A DNA stretch of 64,000 nucleotides from Hydrogenophaga taeniospiralis (GTDB lineage: Bacteria > Pseudomonadota > Gammaproteobacteria > Burkholderiales > Burkholderiaceae_C). The position numbers and the translations under genes are program-made. Positions 26,271 to 35,107 of the stretch are shown one piece after another. Position 1 is the stretch's first letter. Each line of letters begins with the position of its first letter. The DNA lies in assembly GCF_020510445.1 (NCBI RefSeq), contig NZ_JAHBAG010000001.1:4998501-5062500 (forward strand). Reading direction: 5' to 3'. The notes beneath the pieces are model-generated. The model saw nothing but the letters and a program-made list of their open reading frames with translations. It was not told the DNA's origin and searched no databases.

Positions 26271-27400
26271 GCCACCACCTTGCCAATTTGCCCATAGCCC
26301 CAGTCCGCGTTCATGCTTCTGCGCAGTCGATCAGGCATCCATTGCGCGACCGTCAACGATGGCACCGTCTCCAGTGACAGCAGCTCCCCCCAGAATGCCG
26401 CGTCCAGCCATGCCGGTGTCTGGGAAAGGAGGGCTCCGGGAAGACCACCGCGAGGACCATGGTGGGCATCGAAGTCATAGAGACAGGGTTTGAAACGCAC
26501 CACCTCTTTGTCGAAATAGCGGGCTTCGAACAGGCAACTGGAGTTCAAGGCGGCGATGGTCCTGATGTTGTCCTGTGCCATCAGGTGGTACGCATTGGCG
26601 GATGTGAACGCAACGGAGCCTATGCGGCAAATGGCACGAACGGAGGGACTTGCCTGAATGTCATAGGGGTGCGGCTTGAAGTAGGCATGCGCATGCGAAT
26701 GGCACAGCTCGACCAGTTCTTGCAGATGGCCCTCCAGGCTGCAGAATCCGCCGCCATCGGTTTCGACCAGCGACCGGTCACCGTGGACCTGTCCGAAGAT
26801 CACCAAAGAGCCTGGAGCTGCGTCGACGGGTGCAGACATCCAGGCCGTCTTGGCCTTGATGTCGGCGGCTCGGCTCCGGATATCGGCTTCCTGAACGGTG
26901 TTGAACGACAGCGACTCGTGCAGATCCGGGTGGTTGGTTCGCATGGCAAAAATCAGGTCCGGCATGAACCGCACAGCATGCAGGACCACATCGATGTAGG
27001 GCACCCCCAGGTCCGTCAGTGCGTCCAACATCACGTCGGGCATCTCGTAGCCGATGACCAGCGCGTCTTTGACGGTCGGTGCGAGTTGATCGATCAGAGC
27101 CTCTGGTGCCGACTTCAGGGACGCCAGGGTTGTCCAATTGAGCATGCCAAGATCAAGCCCGAGACGGTCGTACAGCGCGGGTGCATCAAAGTAGGTGCTC
27201 CTTGTCGGATCGAGTTGCGGATCCCATGTCAAGGATCCGTGATCGACGCCCAACCGCTCGAGATGTGGCGCGACGAGGGCCTGCAGCCATCGGATGTTCT
27301 TCCATGTGGCGCTTTCCCATTCGCTTCCGTTGGCAAAGGGCCGAAGCAGATCGCCGGTGAAAACGACCTGCGTGAACTTGGGTTTTCTGGCTGTGTGCAT
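26267..27400 (-). CDS. Capsule-synthesis-like (GT-B) glycosyltransferase candidate
   Basis: 377 residues, no signal peptide. Three spaced motifs resemble the KpsC/KpsS (Capsule_synth) Kdo-transferase group: LVIFGQVHGDRSL (compare 'vlvpGQve.Das'), HAYFKPHPYD, and IAALNSSCLFEARYFDKEVV (compare 'tinStvGfEall.gkpV'). Overall similarity is not strong enough to call a named protein. It starts the minus-strand trio with two methyltransferases and lies 137 bp after fliA, so read-through from the fliA operon is possible. Confidence 0.6.
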   Translation of the reverse strand: MHTARKPKFTQVVFTGDLLRPFANGSEWESATWKNIRWLQALVAPHLERLGVDHGSLTWDPQLDPTRSTYFDAPALYDRLGLDLGMLNWTTLASLKSAPEALIDQLAPTVKDALVIGYEMPDVMLDALTDLGVPYIDVVLHAVRFMPDLIFAMRTNHPDLHESLSFNTVQEADIRSRAADIKAKTAWMSAPVDAAPGSLVIFGQVHGDRSLVETDGGGFCSLEGHLQELVELCHSHAHAYFKPHPYDIQASPSVRAICRIGSVAFTSANAYHLMAQDNIRTIAALNSSCLFEARYFDKEVVRFKPCLYDFDAHHGPRGGLPGALLSQTPAWLDAAFWGELLSLETVPSLTVAQWMPDRLRRSMNADWGYGQIGKVVA

Positions 27401-27537
27401 GTCGGTTGCTCGTGCGTTGGGTGCAAAAAACCGGCGCGTTCGTCAAAGCAACGCCTGCTTCGTCGCCCACCCGATCGCCAGAAAGGACTGCATGGAGGCG
27501 ACGCGACAGGCTACGAATCGATCTCCACTCAGAGCGC

Positions 27538-28254
27538 TCAGTGCTCCCGCAGCTTGGCCCGCAGGCGCGCGATGGACTGGCTGTGCAGCTGGCAGATGCG
27601 CGACTCGGTCACGCCGAGCACGGCGGCGATTTCCTTCAGGTTCATGTCGTGCTCGTAGTACATGCTCATGATGTGCTGCTCGCGCTCGGGCAGCACCTTG
27701 ATGGCGGCCACCAGGGCGGTGCGCATGCGGTGGTCCTGCAGCACGGCCGAGGGCTCGGCCTCGGTGTCGCCCATGTGGCGGTCCAGGAAGCTGTCTTCGT
27801 CGTCGCCGTGGCCGCTGATGTCTTCCAGGTACACGAGCTGGGTGCCGCGCACCTTGGCCAGCAGGTGCTGGTATTCGGCCAGCTCCATGCCCAGCTCCTT
27901 GGCGATCTCGGACTCCATGGGCGCGCGGTGCAGCTTCTGCTGCAGGCGGTGCACGGCGCCCTCGATGTCTTTCTGGCTCTTGCGCGAGCCGCGGCTCATC
28001 CAGTCGCCTTCGCGCAGCTCGTCGATCATGGCGCCGCGGATGCGCTGGCTGGCGAAGGTCTCGAACTGCACGCCCTGCGCGGGCTCGAAGCGCGCGATGG
28101 CTTCGGTCAGGCCGATCATGCCGACCTGGATCAGGTCGTCGAGCTCCACGCTGGGCGGCAGCTTGGCGATCATGTGGTGGGCCAGGCGACGCACCAGCGG
28201 GCTGTATTTGCGCAACTGGTCGTCCCGGTTGAGGGTGCCTTTGGCGGTGTACAT
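27538..28254 (-). CDS. fliA: Flagellar sigma factor FliA (sigma28)
   Basis: 238 residues from the start at 28254 (GGAG upstream; the frame is open much further 5' but that is antisense-like extension overlapping flhG). Sigma70-family regions are clear: KYSPLVRRLAHHMIAKLPPS and LDDLIQVGMIGLTEAI (region 2), region 3, and LPEREQHIMSMYYEHDMNLK with EIAAVLGVTESRICQLHSQS (region 4). It directs RNA polymerase to late flagellar promoters such as those before fliC, fliS and flgM, and is held by FlgM. It follows flhG by 2 bp. Confidence 0.97.
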   Translation of the reverse strand: MYTAKGTLNRDDQLRKYSPLVRRLAHHMIAKLPPSVELDDLIQVGMIGLTEAIARFEPAQGVQFETFASQRIRGAMIDELREGDWMSRGSRKSQKDIEGAVHRLQQKLHRAPMESEIAKELGMELAEYQHLLAKVRGTQLVYLEDISGHGDDEDSFLDRHMGDTEAEPSAVLQDHRMRTALVAAIKVLPEREQHIMSMYYEHDMNLKEIAAVLGVTESRICQLHSQSIARLRAKLREH

Positions 28255-28256
28255 CG

Positions 28257-29069
28257 TCAGCTCCAGGAGGTGTGGGCGGTCGCGGCGCGGCCGGCCTGCG
28301 GGGCGGAAAATTGGGGCAGCCACAGGTTGCGGTGGGCATCCGCGCGCGGGTCGCAGCGGGTGAGCGCGCTTTCCTGCACGCGCAGGCCCCAGGTGTTCAG
28401 GGGCCAGGCGTCCACCGACAGGTCCAGGTAGCGCCGGGCACAGTCGGCCACCGTGTCCACCACCTGCCGCAGCGGTGCCGTCTCGGGCTCCAGGCCCTGC
28501 GCCAGCGGCGCGAGCACCGGCGAGATGCCGGCCGCGTGCAGCAGCTTGAGCGCGCCATAGGCGTCGATGCTGGCCTGTGGCTGGGGCAACACGGGCACCA
28601 GCGCGCGCGCGGGCAGCCCCGACAGCAGCGTGGCCAGGCCCTGCGGGGGCGCGAACAGCAGCACCAGCGCGCGCGGCCCGAAGGGCGCGAGCAGGCGCGA
28701 GAGCGCCACCGCGCCGCCCGAGGCCTGGGCGGTCTGCTGCAGGGCCTGCATGCCGAGCGCGCCGGGCATGACCAGCCAGTCCACCCCGTCGCCCGAGCGG
28801 GCCAGGCCGCAGATGGACGGGTCGTGCATGGCGTGCAGCAGGCCCAGGTGGGCGCCGTCGTTGCCGCGGCGCACCGGCGTTTCGCTGGCGGTGGCGTCGA
28901 TGATCACGACCTCGCGGCCCAGCGCGGTGAGGTGGGCCGCCAGGGTGCACAGCAGTTCATAGGCGCGCGCGGGCTGCGCGGGGCTGGCCACCGGCATCAC
29001 GCTGGGACCGCTGGCGCGGGCGGGTTCGGCGCGCAGGCCGGCCGCCTGATCGAAACCGAACTCAAACAT
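28257..29069 (-). CDS. flhG: FlhG-like MinD-family protein lacking the P-loop
   Basis: 270 residues from 29069 (GGGAG upstream), overlapping the flhF stop by 8 bp. The N-terminal DQAAGLR (7-13) is the activation-helix motif of FlhG/FleN, and REVVIIDA plus later segments follow the MinD-like fold. However, at residues 26-37 where GGKGGVGKT should be, the sequence is PVASPAQPARAY: no Gly-Lys-Thr. ATP-dependent dimerisation as in normal FlhG is therefore unlikely. Position between flhF and fliA is the normal one. It may control flagellar number or FlhF activity by a different mechanism, or be decaying. Confidence 0.82.
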   Translation of the reverse strand: MFEFGFDQAAGLRAEPARASGPSVMPVASPAQPARAYELLCTLAAHLTALGREVVIIDATASETPVRRGNDGAHLGLLHAMHDPSICGLARSGDGVDWLVMPGALGMQALQQTAQASGGAVALSRLLAPFGPRALVLLFAPPQGLATLLSGLPARALVPVLPQPQASIDAYGALKLLHAAGISPVLAPLAQGLEPETAPLRQVVDTVADCARRYLDLSVDAWPLNTWGLRVQESALTRCDPRADAHRNLWLPQFSAPQAGRAATAHTSWS

Positions 29070-30552
29070 GCGAGGCTCCCAGGTCGAGGCCGAGGCTCGA
29101 AGCCTGGGCGAAATAGAAACCCATGTCGGTGGATTGCGGGTCAAAGGCGGACTTGCCGTCGGTGCCCATGGACACCCGCACCAGCGCGCTGGCCTCGGGG
29201 TTCTGCCAGTCTTCGGGCACGCGCTGGCCGTTGGCCACGCCGCGCAGCACCACCTGGTGGCGGATCAGCGCGTCCAGCGCCGGACCGAGCTTGACGGCCT
29301 CGTCCACCTTGGAGAGCACCACGCCGTGCAGGGTGTTGGCCTTGAAGGCGGTGAGCACGTCGTCCAGCGTGTCACCGTGCGAGCTGGCGTTGAGCACCAG
29401 GGTCTTCTTGACCTTGGGCATGTCCAGCACGTCGAGCATGTCCTGGATGCGCTGGTCGCGCTGGCCCAGGCCGGCGGTGTCCACGATCACCATGCGCTTG
29501 TTGGCCAGCAGGCTGAGCAGGTCCTTGAGCGCGGCGCGGTCGTGCGCCAGGTGGGCCACCACGCCGAGCATGCGGCCGTAGGCGCGCAGCTGTTCGTAGC
29601 CCGAGACGCGGTAGGTGTCGAGCGTGATCATGCCCACCGAGGCGGGGCCGTACTGCTTGACGCACTGGGCCGCGAGCTTGGCGGCGGTGGTGGTCTTGCC
29701 CACGCCGGTGGCGCCGATCAGGGTGACCACGCCGCCCTCGTCGCACAGGCCGGCGCCGGGACCGGCGGTGCGCAGGTTGCGCGAGAGCACGTCCATGACC
29801 CAGCGCATGGCCTCGGGTGCGGTGGCGTCGACCGGCATGCGCTCCAGCACCGCGCGCGCCATGGCGGGCGAAAAACCGGAGCGGATGAGTTTGAGCATCA
29901 GCCCGGACTGGATCGGGTTCTGCTTGGACGAACCCAGCCAGGCCAGGGTGTTGAAGCGCTCTTCGATCATCTCCTTGAGCGCGGAGAGTTCGACCGCGAC
30001 GCTGTTGTCGGCGCGTTCGCCCAGGCGCGGTGCGGGCTGCGAGTCTTCCCACGAGGCGTTGACCACCGGGCGGGTGCGGATCGGGGCCGGCATGGGGGTG
30101 GGCACCGGGGGCGCGTTGAAGCGCTGCACCGGGATCTGGATCGGCTCGGCGCGCGGCGCGGCGCGGCGCGGTTCGGCGGGCGCGGGTGCCGGCGCGGTGT
30201 CGGCCTGGGCCGTCTCGCCGGCCTGCTCGGCGCGGCGCTTGCGCAGCATGCGCTCGCGCACGTATTCCTGGAACGACAGCGTGCTCATGGCCAGGGTCTC
30301 GGTGTCGCTCTCCACCGACTCGGGCGTGGTGGCGGGGGCCGACCGGCCGCGGGCCGGCTGCGCCCGCTCGGCGCGCACGGCCTGGGGCGTGGGGCTGGCG
30401 ACGGGGGCCAGGCTCTCCTCGGCCGCGGCCATCACTTCAAAGCCGCCGTCGGTGGAGCGGGTGGAGAGGATGACGGCGCTGTCGCCGAAGGTGTGGCGGG
30501 CCTTGGCCATCGCCTCGCGCGAGGTCGGGGCGGTGAAACGCTGGATGTTCAT
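29062..30552 (-). CDS. flhF: Flagellar placement GTPase FlhF
   Basis: 496 residues: N-terminal B domain (1-40), a long Pro/Ala-rich linker (about 45-165), and the SRP-type NG GTPase domain with G1 GATGVGKT (280-287), followed by LAAQCVKQYGPASVGMITLD and VDTAGLGQRD. It recruits early basal-body parts to the assembly site at the inner membrane. It overlaps flhA by 4 bp at its start. The GTPase residues look intact, in contrast to the neighbouring FlhG. Confidence 0.95.
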   Translation of the reverse strand: MNIQRFTAPTSREAMAKARHTFGDSAVILSTRSTDGGFEVMAAAEESLAPVASPTPQAVRAERAQPARGRSAPATTPESVESDTETLAMSTLSFQEYVRERMLRKRRAEQAGETAQADTAPAPAPAEPRRAAPRAEPIQIPVQRFNAPPVPTPMPAPIRTRPVVNASWEDSQPAPRLGERADNSVAVELSALKEMIEERFNTLAWLGSSKQNPIQSGLMLKLIRSGFSPAMARAVLERMPVDATAPEAMRWVMDVLSRNLRTAGPGAGLCDEGGVVTLIGATGVGKTTTAAKLAAQCVKQYGPASVGMITLDTYRVSGYEQLRAYGRMLGVVAHLAHDRAALKDLLSLLANKRMVIVDTAGLGQRDQRIQDMLDVLDMPKVKKTLVLNASSHGDTLDDVLTAFKANTLHGVVLSKVDEAVKLGPALDALIRHQVVLRGVANGQRVPEDWQNPEASALVRVSMGTDGKSAFDPQSTDMGFYFAQASSLGLDLGASHV

Positions 30553-32630
30553 GCTGCAAGCTCCCCAAGAATCGGGCCAATACGGATGAGGTGGGTGTCA
30601 GGAATTTCGCTGTGCGCCAGCACCTGCAGGCGCGGCGCGGCGCGGCGCAGCAGGCGGGCCATGGCGTTGCGGATCGCGTCGGGCACCAGCAGGCAGGCGG
30701 GCACGCCTTTTTCTTCCTGCTTGTTGGCCACGTCGGAGGCGGATTTGCTCAGCATCTCGGCCACGCCCGGGTCCAGCGCGCCACTGGCCGCGCCCGAGAG
30801 CGCCTGCATCAGCAGCCGCTCCAGGCCGGGCTCGATGGCGATCACTTCGAGCTCTTTCACCGAGCCGTAGATCTGCTGCACGATGGCCGGCGAGAGCGCC
30901 ATGCGCACGCGGCGGGCCAGCTCGACCGGATCGGCGGTGTGCGGGGCGTGCTCGGCCAGGGCCTCGATGATGGTGCGGATGTCGCGCACGTGCACCGACT
31001 CTTCCAGCAGCAGCTGCAGCACTTTCTGGAAGGTGGCGACGGAGACCATTTTGGGCACGACCTCTTCGATCAGTTTGGGGGCCAGGCGGGTCACGTGTTC
31101 GACCAGTTCCTGGGTCTCTGTCCGGCTGAGCAACTTGGCCGCCTGGACTTGCATCAAGTGTGAAAGATGCGTGGCCAGCACAGTCTCGGAATCAACCACC
31201 GTAAAACCGGCCATCTGCGCGTTTTCACGTTGCTTCTCTTCGATCCAGTGCGCCGGCAGGCCAAAGGCCGGGTCGGTGGTGGGGGTGCCGATCAGCGGGG
31301 TGTTGATGCCACCGGGGTCGATGGCGAGGAACATGCCGGGGAACACCTCGCCCTCGCCCACCACCACGCCGCGCAGCGTGATGCGGTAGGCGCTGGGGCG
31401 CAGTTCCAGGTTGTCGCGCACGTGCACGGCCGGGGGCAGGAAGCCCACTTCCTGCGCGAATTTCTTGCGCACGCCCTTGATGCGGGTGAGCAGGTCGCCC
31501 GCGCGGTTCTTGTCCACCATGGCGATCAGGCGGTAGCCCAGCTCCAGGCCGAGCAGGTCCACCGGCTGCAGGTCGTCCCAGCTGGCTTCGCCGTCGCTGG
31601 GCGCTGGCGCCTCGGCGGCCACCGGCGCGGGCTTGTTTTCTTCCTGGTGGCGCCACCAGGCGATGCCGCCGGTGATCATGGCGAAGATCAGGAACACGGT
31701 GTGCGGCATGCCCGGCACGATGCCCAGCATGAACAGCACCGCCGCGGTGATGCCCATCACCTTGGAGGACATGAACATCTGGTTCATCACCTGGCCACCC
31801 AGGTCCTCGTCCTTGCCCACGCGCGAGACCACCATGGCCGCGGCCACCGAGATCAGCAGCGAGGGGATCTGCGCCACCAGCGCGTCACCCACGGCCAGCA
31901 GGATGTAGCTGTCGGCCGCTTCGCCGGCGCTCAGGCCGTGCTGCACCACGCCGATGATCAGGCCGCCGATGATGTTGATGACCAGGATCAGGATGCCGGC
32001 GATGGCGTCGCCACGCACGAACTTGGAGGCACCGTCCATGGAGCCGAAGAACTCGGCCTCGTCGCCCACCTCGGCGCGGCGGCGCTTGGCCTCGGCCTCG
32101 TCGATCAGGCCGGCGTTCAGGTCGGCGTCGATCGCCATCTGCTTGCCGGGCATGGCGTCCAGGGTGAAGCGGGCCGACACCTCGGCGATGCGCTCCGAGC
32201 CCTTGGTGATCACCACGAAGTTGATCACCACCAGGATCGCGAACACGATGAAACCGACCGCGAAGTTGCCGCCGATCAGGAAGTGGCCGAAGGCCTCGAT
32301 CACCGCGCCGGCCGCGCCCGGGCCGGTGTGGCCTTCGAGCAGCACCACCCGGGTGGAGGCCACGTTGAGCGACAGGCGCAGCAGCGTGGTGAGCAGCAGC
32401 ACGGTGGGGAAGACCGAGAAATCCAGCGGCCGGCGCATGTAGGCCGAGACCATCATCACCACCAGGGCCAGCGCGATGTTGAGCGAGAAGAAGGTGTCGA
32501 GCAGCCAGGGCGGCAGCGGCAACACCATCATGGACAACACGGTGATGACCAGCAGCGGGGCGGCCAGGCCGTTGGCCCAGTCGGCGTGGCGGCCGAACCA
32601 TCGCCGCAGGATCTGCAGTTGTGCGTTCAT
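30549..32630 (-). CDS. flhA: Flagellar export gate protein FlhA
   Basis: 693 residues. An N-terminal half of about eight membrane segments contains the conserved region LRLSLNVASTRVVL and FAILVVINFVVITKGSERIA with RFTLDAMPGKQMAIDADLNA, the FHIPEP signature. The C-terminal roughly 350 residues form the cytoplasmic chaperone-substrate docking domain. It is the central, proton-driven part of the flagellar type III gate. Four-base overlaps with flhB and flhF show a tight operon. Confidence 0.98.
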   Translation of the reverse strand: MNAQLQILRRWFGRHADWANGLAAPLLVITVLSMMVLPLPPWLLDTFFSLNIALALVVMMVSAYMRRPLDFSVFPTVLLLTTLLRLSLNVASTRVVLLEGHTGPGAAGAVIEAFGHFLIGGNFAVGFIVFAILVVINFVVITKGSERIAEVSARFTLDAMPGKQMAIDADLNAGLIDEAEAKRRRAEVGDEAEFFGSMDGASKFVRGDAIAGILILVINIIGGLIIGVVQHGLSAGEAADSYILLAVGDALVAQIPSLLISVAAAMVVSRVGKDEDLGGQVMNQMFMSSKVMGITAAVLFMLGIVPGMPHTVFLIFAMITGGIAWWRHQEENKPAPVAAEAPAPSDGEASWDDLQPVDLLGLELGYRLIAMVDKNRAGDLLTRIKGVRKKFAQEVGFLPPAVHVRDNLELRPSAYRITLRGVVVGEGEVFPGMFLAIDPGGINTPLIGTPTTDPAFGLPAHWIEEKQRENAQMAGFTVVDSETVLATHLSHLMQVQAAKLLSRTETQELVEHVTRLAPKLIEEVVPKMVSVATFQKVLQLLLEESVHVRDIRTIIEALAEHAPHTADPVELARRVRMALSPAIVQQIYGSVKELEVIAIEPGLERLLMQALSGAASGALDPGVAEMLSKSASDVANKQEEKGVPACLLVPDAIRNAMARLLRRAAPRLQVLAHSEIPDTHLIRIGPILGELAA

Positions 32631-33784
32631 GGTGTGGTCTCGGTAGCGGGTTTCTTCCAGTGGGGATCGAGCTCCGGCGGCACCTGCGGCACCGGCATCT
32701 CACCGGGCATGACGCCCTGGCCCTTGAGGGCGGCTTTGAGCTGGTACACGTAGGCCAGCACCTGCGCCACCGCGGTGTACAGCGCGGAGGGCACCTCGCC
32801 GTCGATCTCGGCGTGGGCGTAGAGCGCGCGCGCCAGCATGGGGGCCTGCAGCACCGGCACCTGGCTGGCGCGGGCCACGTCGCGGATCTTCAGCGCGATC
32901 AGGTCGGCACCCTTGGCGATCACGCGCGGCGCGTTCATGGTGGCGTCGTCGTACTGGATGGCCACGGCGTAGTGGGTCGGGTTCATGACCACCAGGTCGG
33001 CTCGCGGCACCGCGCCCACGCTGTTGCGCTGGGCCAGCTCGCGCTGGCGCTGGCGGCGCTTGCCCTTCATGTGGGGATCGCCCTCGCTCTCCTTGTGCTC
33101 GCGCTTGACCTCTTCGAGCGACATCTTCATGCGGTTGGCGTGCAGGTACTTCTGCAGCGGCAGATCGACCAAGGCAAAGAACAACACCACCAGCAGCAAC
33201 AGGCCCACGCCGGTGCCCATCCAGCTGCCGAGCTGGCCCAGGGCGCCTTCGAGCGGGCGCATGAGCAAGGTGCTGAAGGGCTGCACATGGGAGGCGATGA
33301 AGCGCCAGGCCACCACGCCGACCACGGCGGTGACGCCCGCGAGCTTGGCGGTCTCGACCAGTTGATGCTTGGAGAACAGCCGGCCGATGCCCGACAGCGG
33401 ATTGAGCCGGGTGATGTCGGGCATGATGGGTTTGGTGCTCAGCGCCCAGCTGCCCGAGGCGATGGCGGTGACGATGGCGATGGCCACCACCAGCAGACCC
33501 AGCGGCAGGTAGATCATCAGCCCCTGGCCAAAGCCGGCGGTGAGGCGCTCCAGCACCAGCTGGGGCTGTTGCAGCATGCTGTGGTCAAAGCGCAGCTGCT
33601 GCTGCAGGCCGCCACGCAGCATCTCGAAGCCCATGGGCAACAAGGCCATGAGCACCACCGCGCCGCCGCCGAGCACGGCCAGGTTCGAGAGGTCCTTGGA
33701 GCGCGCGATCTGACCGTCGGCGCGCGCCTTTCTCAGGCGCTGCGCGGTGGCGGGTAGGTTCTTGTCCTGACTGGAGGATTCCAT
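32627..33784 (-). CDS. flhB: Flagellar export switch protein FlhB
   Basis: 385 residues, four membrane segments in the first half and a cytoplasmic C-terminal domain with the autocleavage motif N268-P-T-H271 (in VVMNPTHYAVAI). Cleavage there switches export from rod/hook to filament substrates with FliK. First gene of flhB-flhA-flhF-flhG-fliA; the 252-bp gap upstream (33785-34036) separates it from cheZ and contains a hairpin element and probably the flhB promoter. Confidence 0.98.
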   Translation of the reverse strand: MESSSQDKNLPATAQRLRKARADGQIARSKDLSNLAVLGGGAVVLMALLPMGFEMLRGGLQQQLRFDHSMLQQPQLVLERLTAGFGQGLMIYLPLGLLVVAIAIVTAIASGSWALSTKPIMPDITRLNPLSGIGRLFSKHQLVETAKLAGVTAVVGVVAWRFIASHVQPFSTLLMRPLEGALGQLGSWMGTGVGLLLLVVLFFALVDLPLQKYLHANRMKMSLEEVKREHKESEGDPHMKGKRRQRQRELAQRNSVGAVPRADLVVMNPTHYAVAIQYDDATMNAPRVIAKGADLIALKIRDVARASQVPVLQAPMLARALYAHAEIDGEVPSALYTAVAQVLAYVYQLKAALKGQGVMPGEMPVPQVPPELDPHWKKPATETTP

Positions 33785-33952
33785 CGCTCTGACTCATCGG
33801 GTTGATGAATCAGATTGTGGAAGTCGGGGTGAAAAACTAAAGCGCGATAAAGCGGCCTCTGACGGCGCTTTTCCGGGAGCAGCAGCGCGGAATCAGATGG
33901 CGCCGCGCGTGTCAAAAGCCAGTGTTCCCTTCCCCGGAGCGAAATGCCCGAA

Positions 33953-34034
33953 CCCAGAACACCGCGGAACCGGCTTTGCCGGGCCGCAGGTGTTGCCCCC
34001 TGGGGGGTGACGCGCCGCAGGCGCGGCGCGGGGG
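33953..34034 (-). repeat. Hairpin element copy 2, just after cheZ
   Basis: Sense orientation relative to cheZ, beginning 2-3 bases after its stop (34037). The outer pair is AACACC/GGTGTT and the tip CCGGC-AAA-GCCGG. The rest of the 33785-34036 gap is AT-richer near 33815-33850 and is the likely flhB promoter region, but no clear elements were fixed. Confidence 0.85.
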
Positions 34035-34036
34035 AC

Positions 34037-34651
34037 TCAGAACCCCAAACTCGCGAGCAGGTCGTCCACCTGTGCCTGGTCGTTCACCACGTCGGTGCGG
34101 CCTTCGGCGTTCACCACCGGGCCGGCCAGTTCGTAGGCCTGGTCATGCCCGGGCTGGCCGGACGGCGCGGCCTGCAGCAGCAGGCCCAGCAGCTGTTCTT
34201 CGATGGTGCTGGCCAGCTGCACCACGCGACCGATCACCTGGCCGGTGAGGTCGTGGAAATCCTGCGCCATCATGATCTCGGTCAGGCGGGAGTCGCTCTT
34301 TTCGCTGGTCTCCACCACGTCCTTGGACCACTGCAGCAGCTCCGGCATGGCCTTGGCCAGGCCGGGCACCGCCGCGATGGTGCCGGAGAGCTGGCGCCCG
34401 CGCTCGATGATCAGGGTCTGCTCGATCTTGGCCGCCTCCACGTGGTTGAGCACCTTTTCCGCCGCCTCGCCGGTCAGCCGCGCGATGTAGGACAGGCGGC
34501 TCTGCGCGTCGGGCAACTGGTTGACGGTGCCCTTGAGCTTGTCGGTGTAGCCCAGCTCCTTGAGCGCGTCGTGCAGCTGGCGCGTGATGTTGCCGAGCTG
34601 CTGGAACATCTCCGGGTTGCCGGACGATTCTTTGGAAACGCTGTGTGTCAT
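34037..34651 (-). CDS. cheZ: CheY-P phosphatase CheZ
   Basis: 204 residues, close to the E. coli length of 214. The catalytic segment AQDFHDLTGQVIGRV carries D134 and Q138, matching E. coli D143 and Q147. The C-terminus ends QAQVDDLLASLGF, the CheY-binding tail. It dephosphorylates CheY-P to end a chemotactic signal. GGAG precedes the start; it lies 20 bp after cheY. No CheA, CheW or receptor gene is in the window. Confidence 0.96.
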   Translation of the reverse strand: MTHSVSKESSGNPEMFQQLGNITRQLHDALKELGYTDKLKGTVNQLPDAQSRLSYIARLTGEAAEKVLNHVEAAKIEQTLIIERGRQLSGTIAAVPGLAKAMPELLQWSKDVVETSEKSDSRLTEIMMAQDFHDLTGQVIGRVVQLASTIEEQLLGLLLQAAPSGQPGHDQAYELAGPVVNAEGRTDVVNDQAQVDDLLASLGF

Positions 34652-34671
34652 GGCATGTCTCCGGCGGCGGC

Positions 34672-35058
34672 TTACAGGCCGAGTTTCTTGAAGATGTTGG
34701 CGAGCTTTTCTTCCAGCGTGGCCTTGGTGAAGGGCTTGACGATGTAGCCGGCCGCGCCACCCTGCGCGGCCATCACGATGTCTTCCTTGCGCGCCTCGGC
34801 CGTCACCATGAGCACCGGCAGGTGCTTGAGCTTGTCGTCCTGCTTGATCTTGGTCAGCAGCTCGAAGCCGTTCATGTTGGGCATGTTGATGTCGGAGACG
34901 ACGAAGTTGAAGTTGCCGTCGCGCAGCTTGTTGAGTGCGATCACGCCATCTTCGGCCTCGTCGGCATCGGCGTGCCCGATCTCCTTGAGCAGATTGCGCA
35001 CGATGCGGCGCATGGTGGAGAAATCGTCAACGATCAGAAACTTCATCGGGGTGGACAT
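34672..35058 (-). CDS. cheY: Chemotaxis response regulator CheY
   Basis: 128 residues from 35058 (GGAGG upstream). A single receiver domain: D11 and D12 for metal, phospho-acceptor D56 in VVSDINMP, T86 and K108 in IVKPFT. It closely follows E. coli CheY. Phosphorylated CheY binds FliM (made here by fliM at 50857) and changes motor rotation. It lies between motB and cheZ. Confidence 0.97.
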   Translation of the reverse strand: MSTPMKFLIVDDFSTMRRIVRNLLKEIGHADADEAEDGVIALNKLRDGNFNFVVSDINMPNMNGFELLTKIKQDDKLKHLPVLMVTAEARKEDIVMAAQGGAAGYIVKPFTKATLEEKLANIFKKLGL

Positions 35059-35107
35059 GGATGCCTCCGTGGGAGGAAAAGGGACAAGGGAGCGGACCGG
35101 CGGCGTT

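Noticed and set aside
28255..28950. Long N-terminal extension of FliA
   Set aside because: It overlaps flhG out of frame and does not resemble sigma factors; the start at 28254 has a ribosome site and fits the family length.
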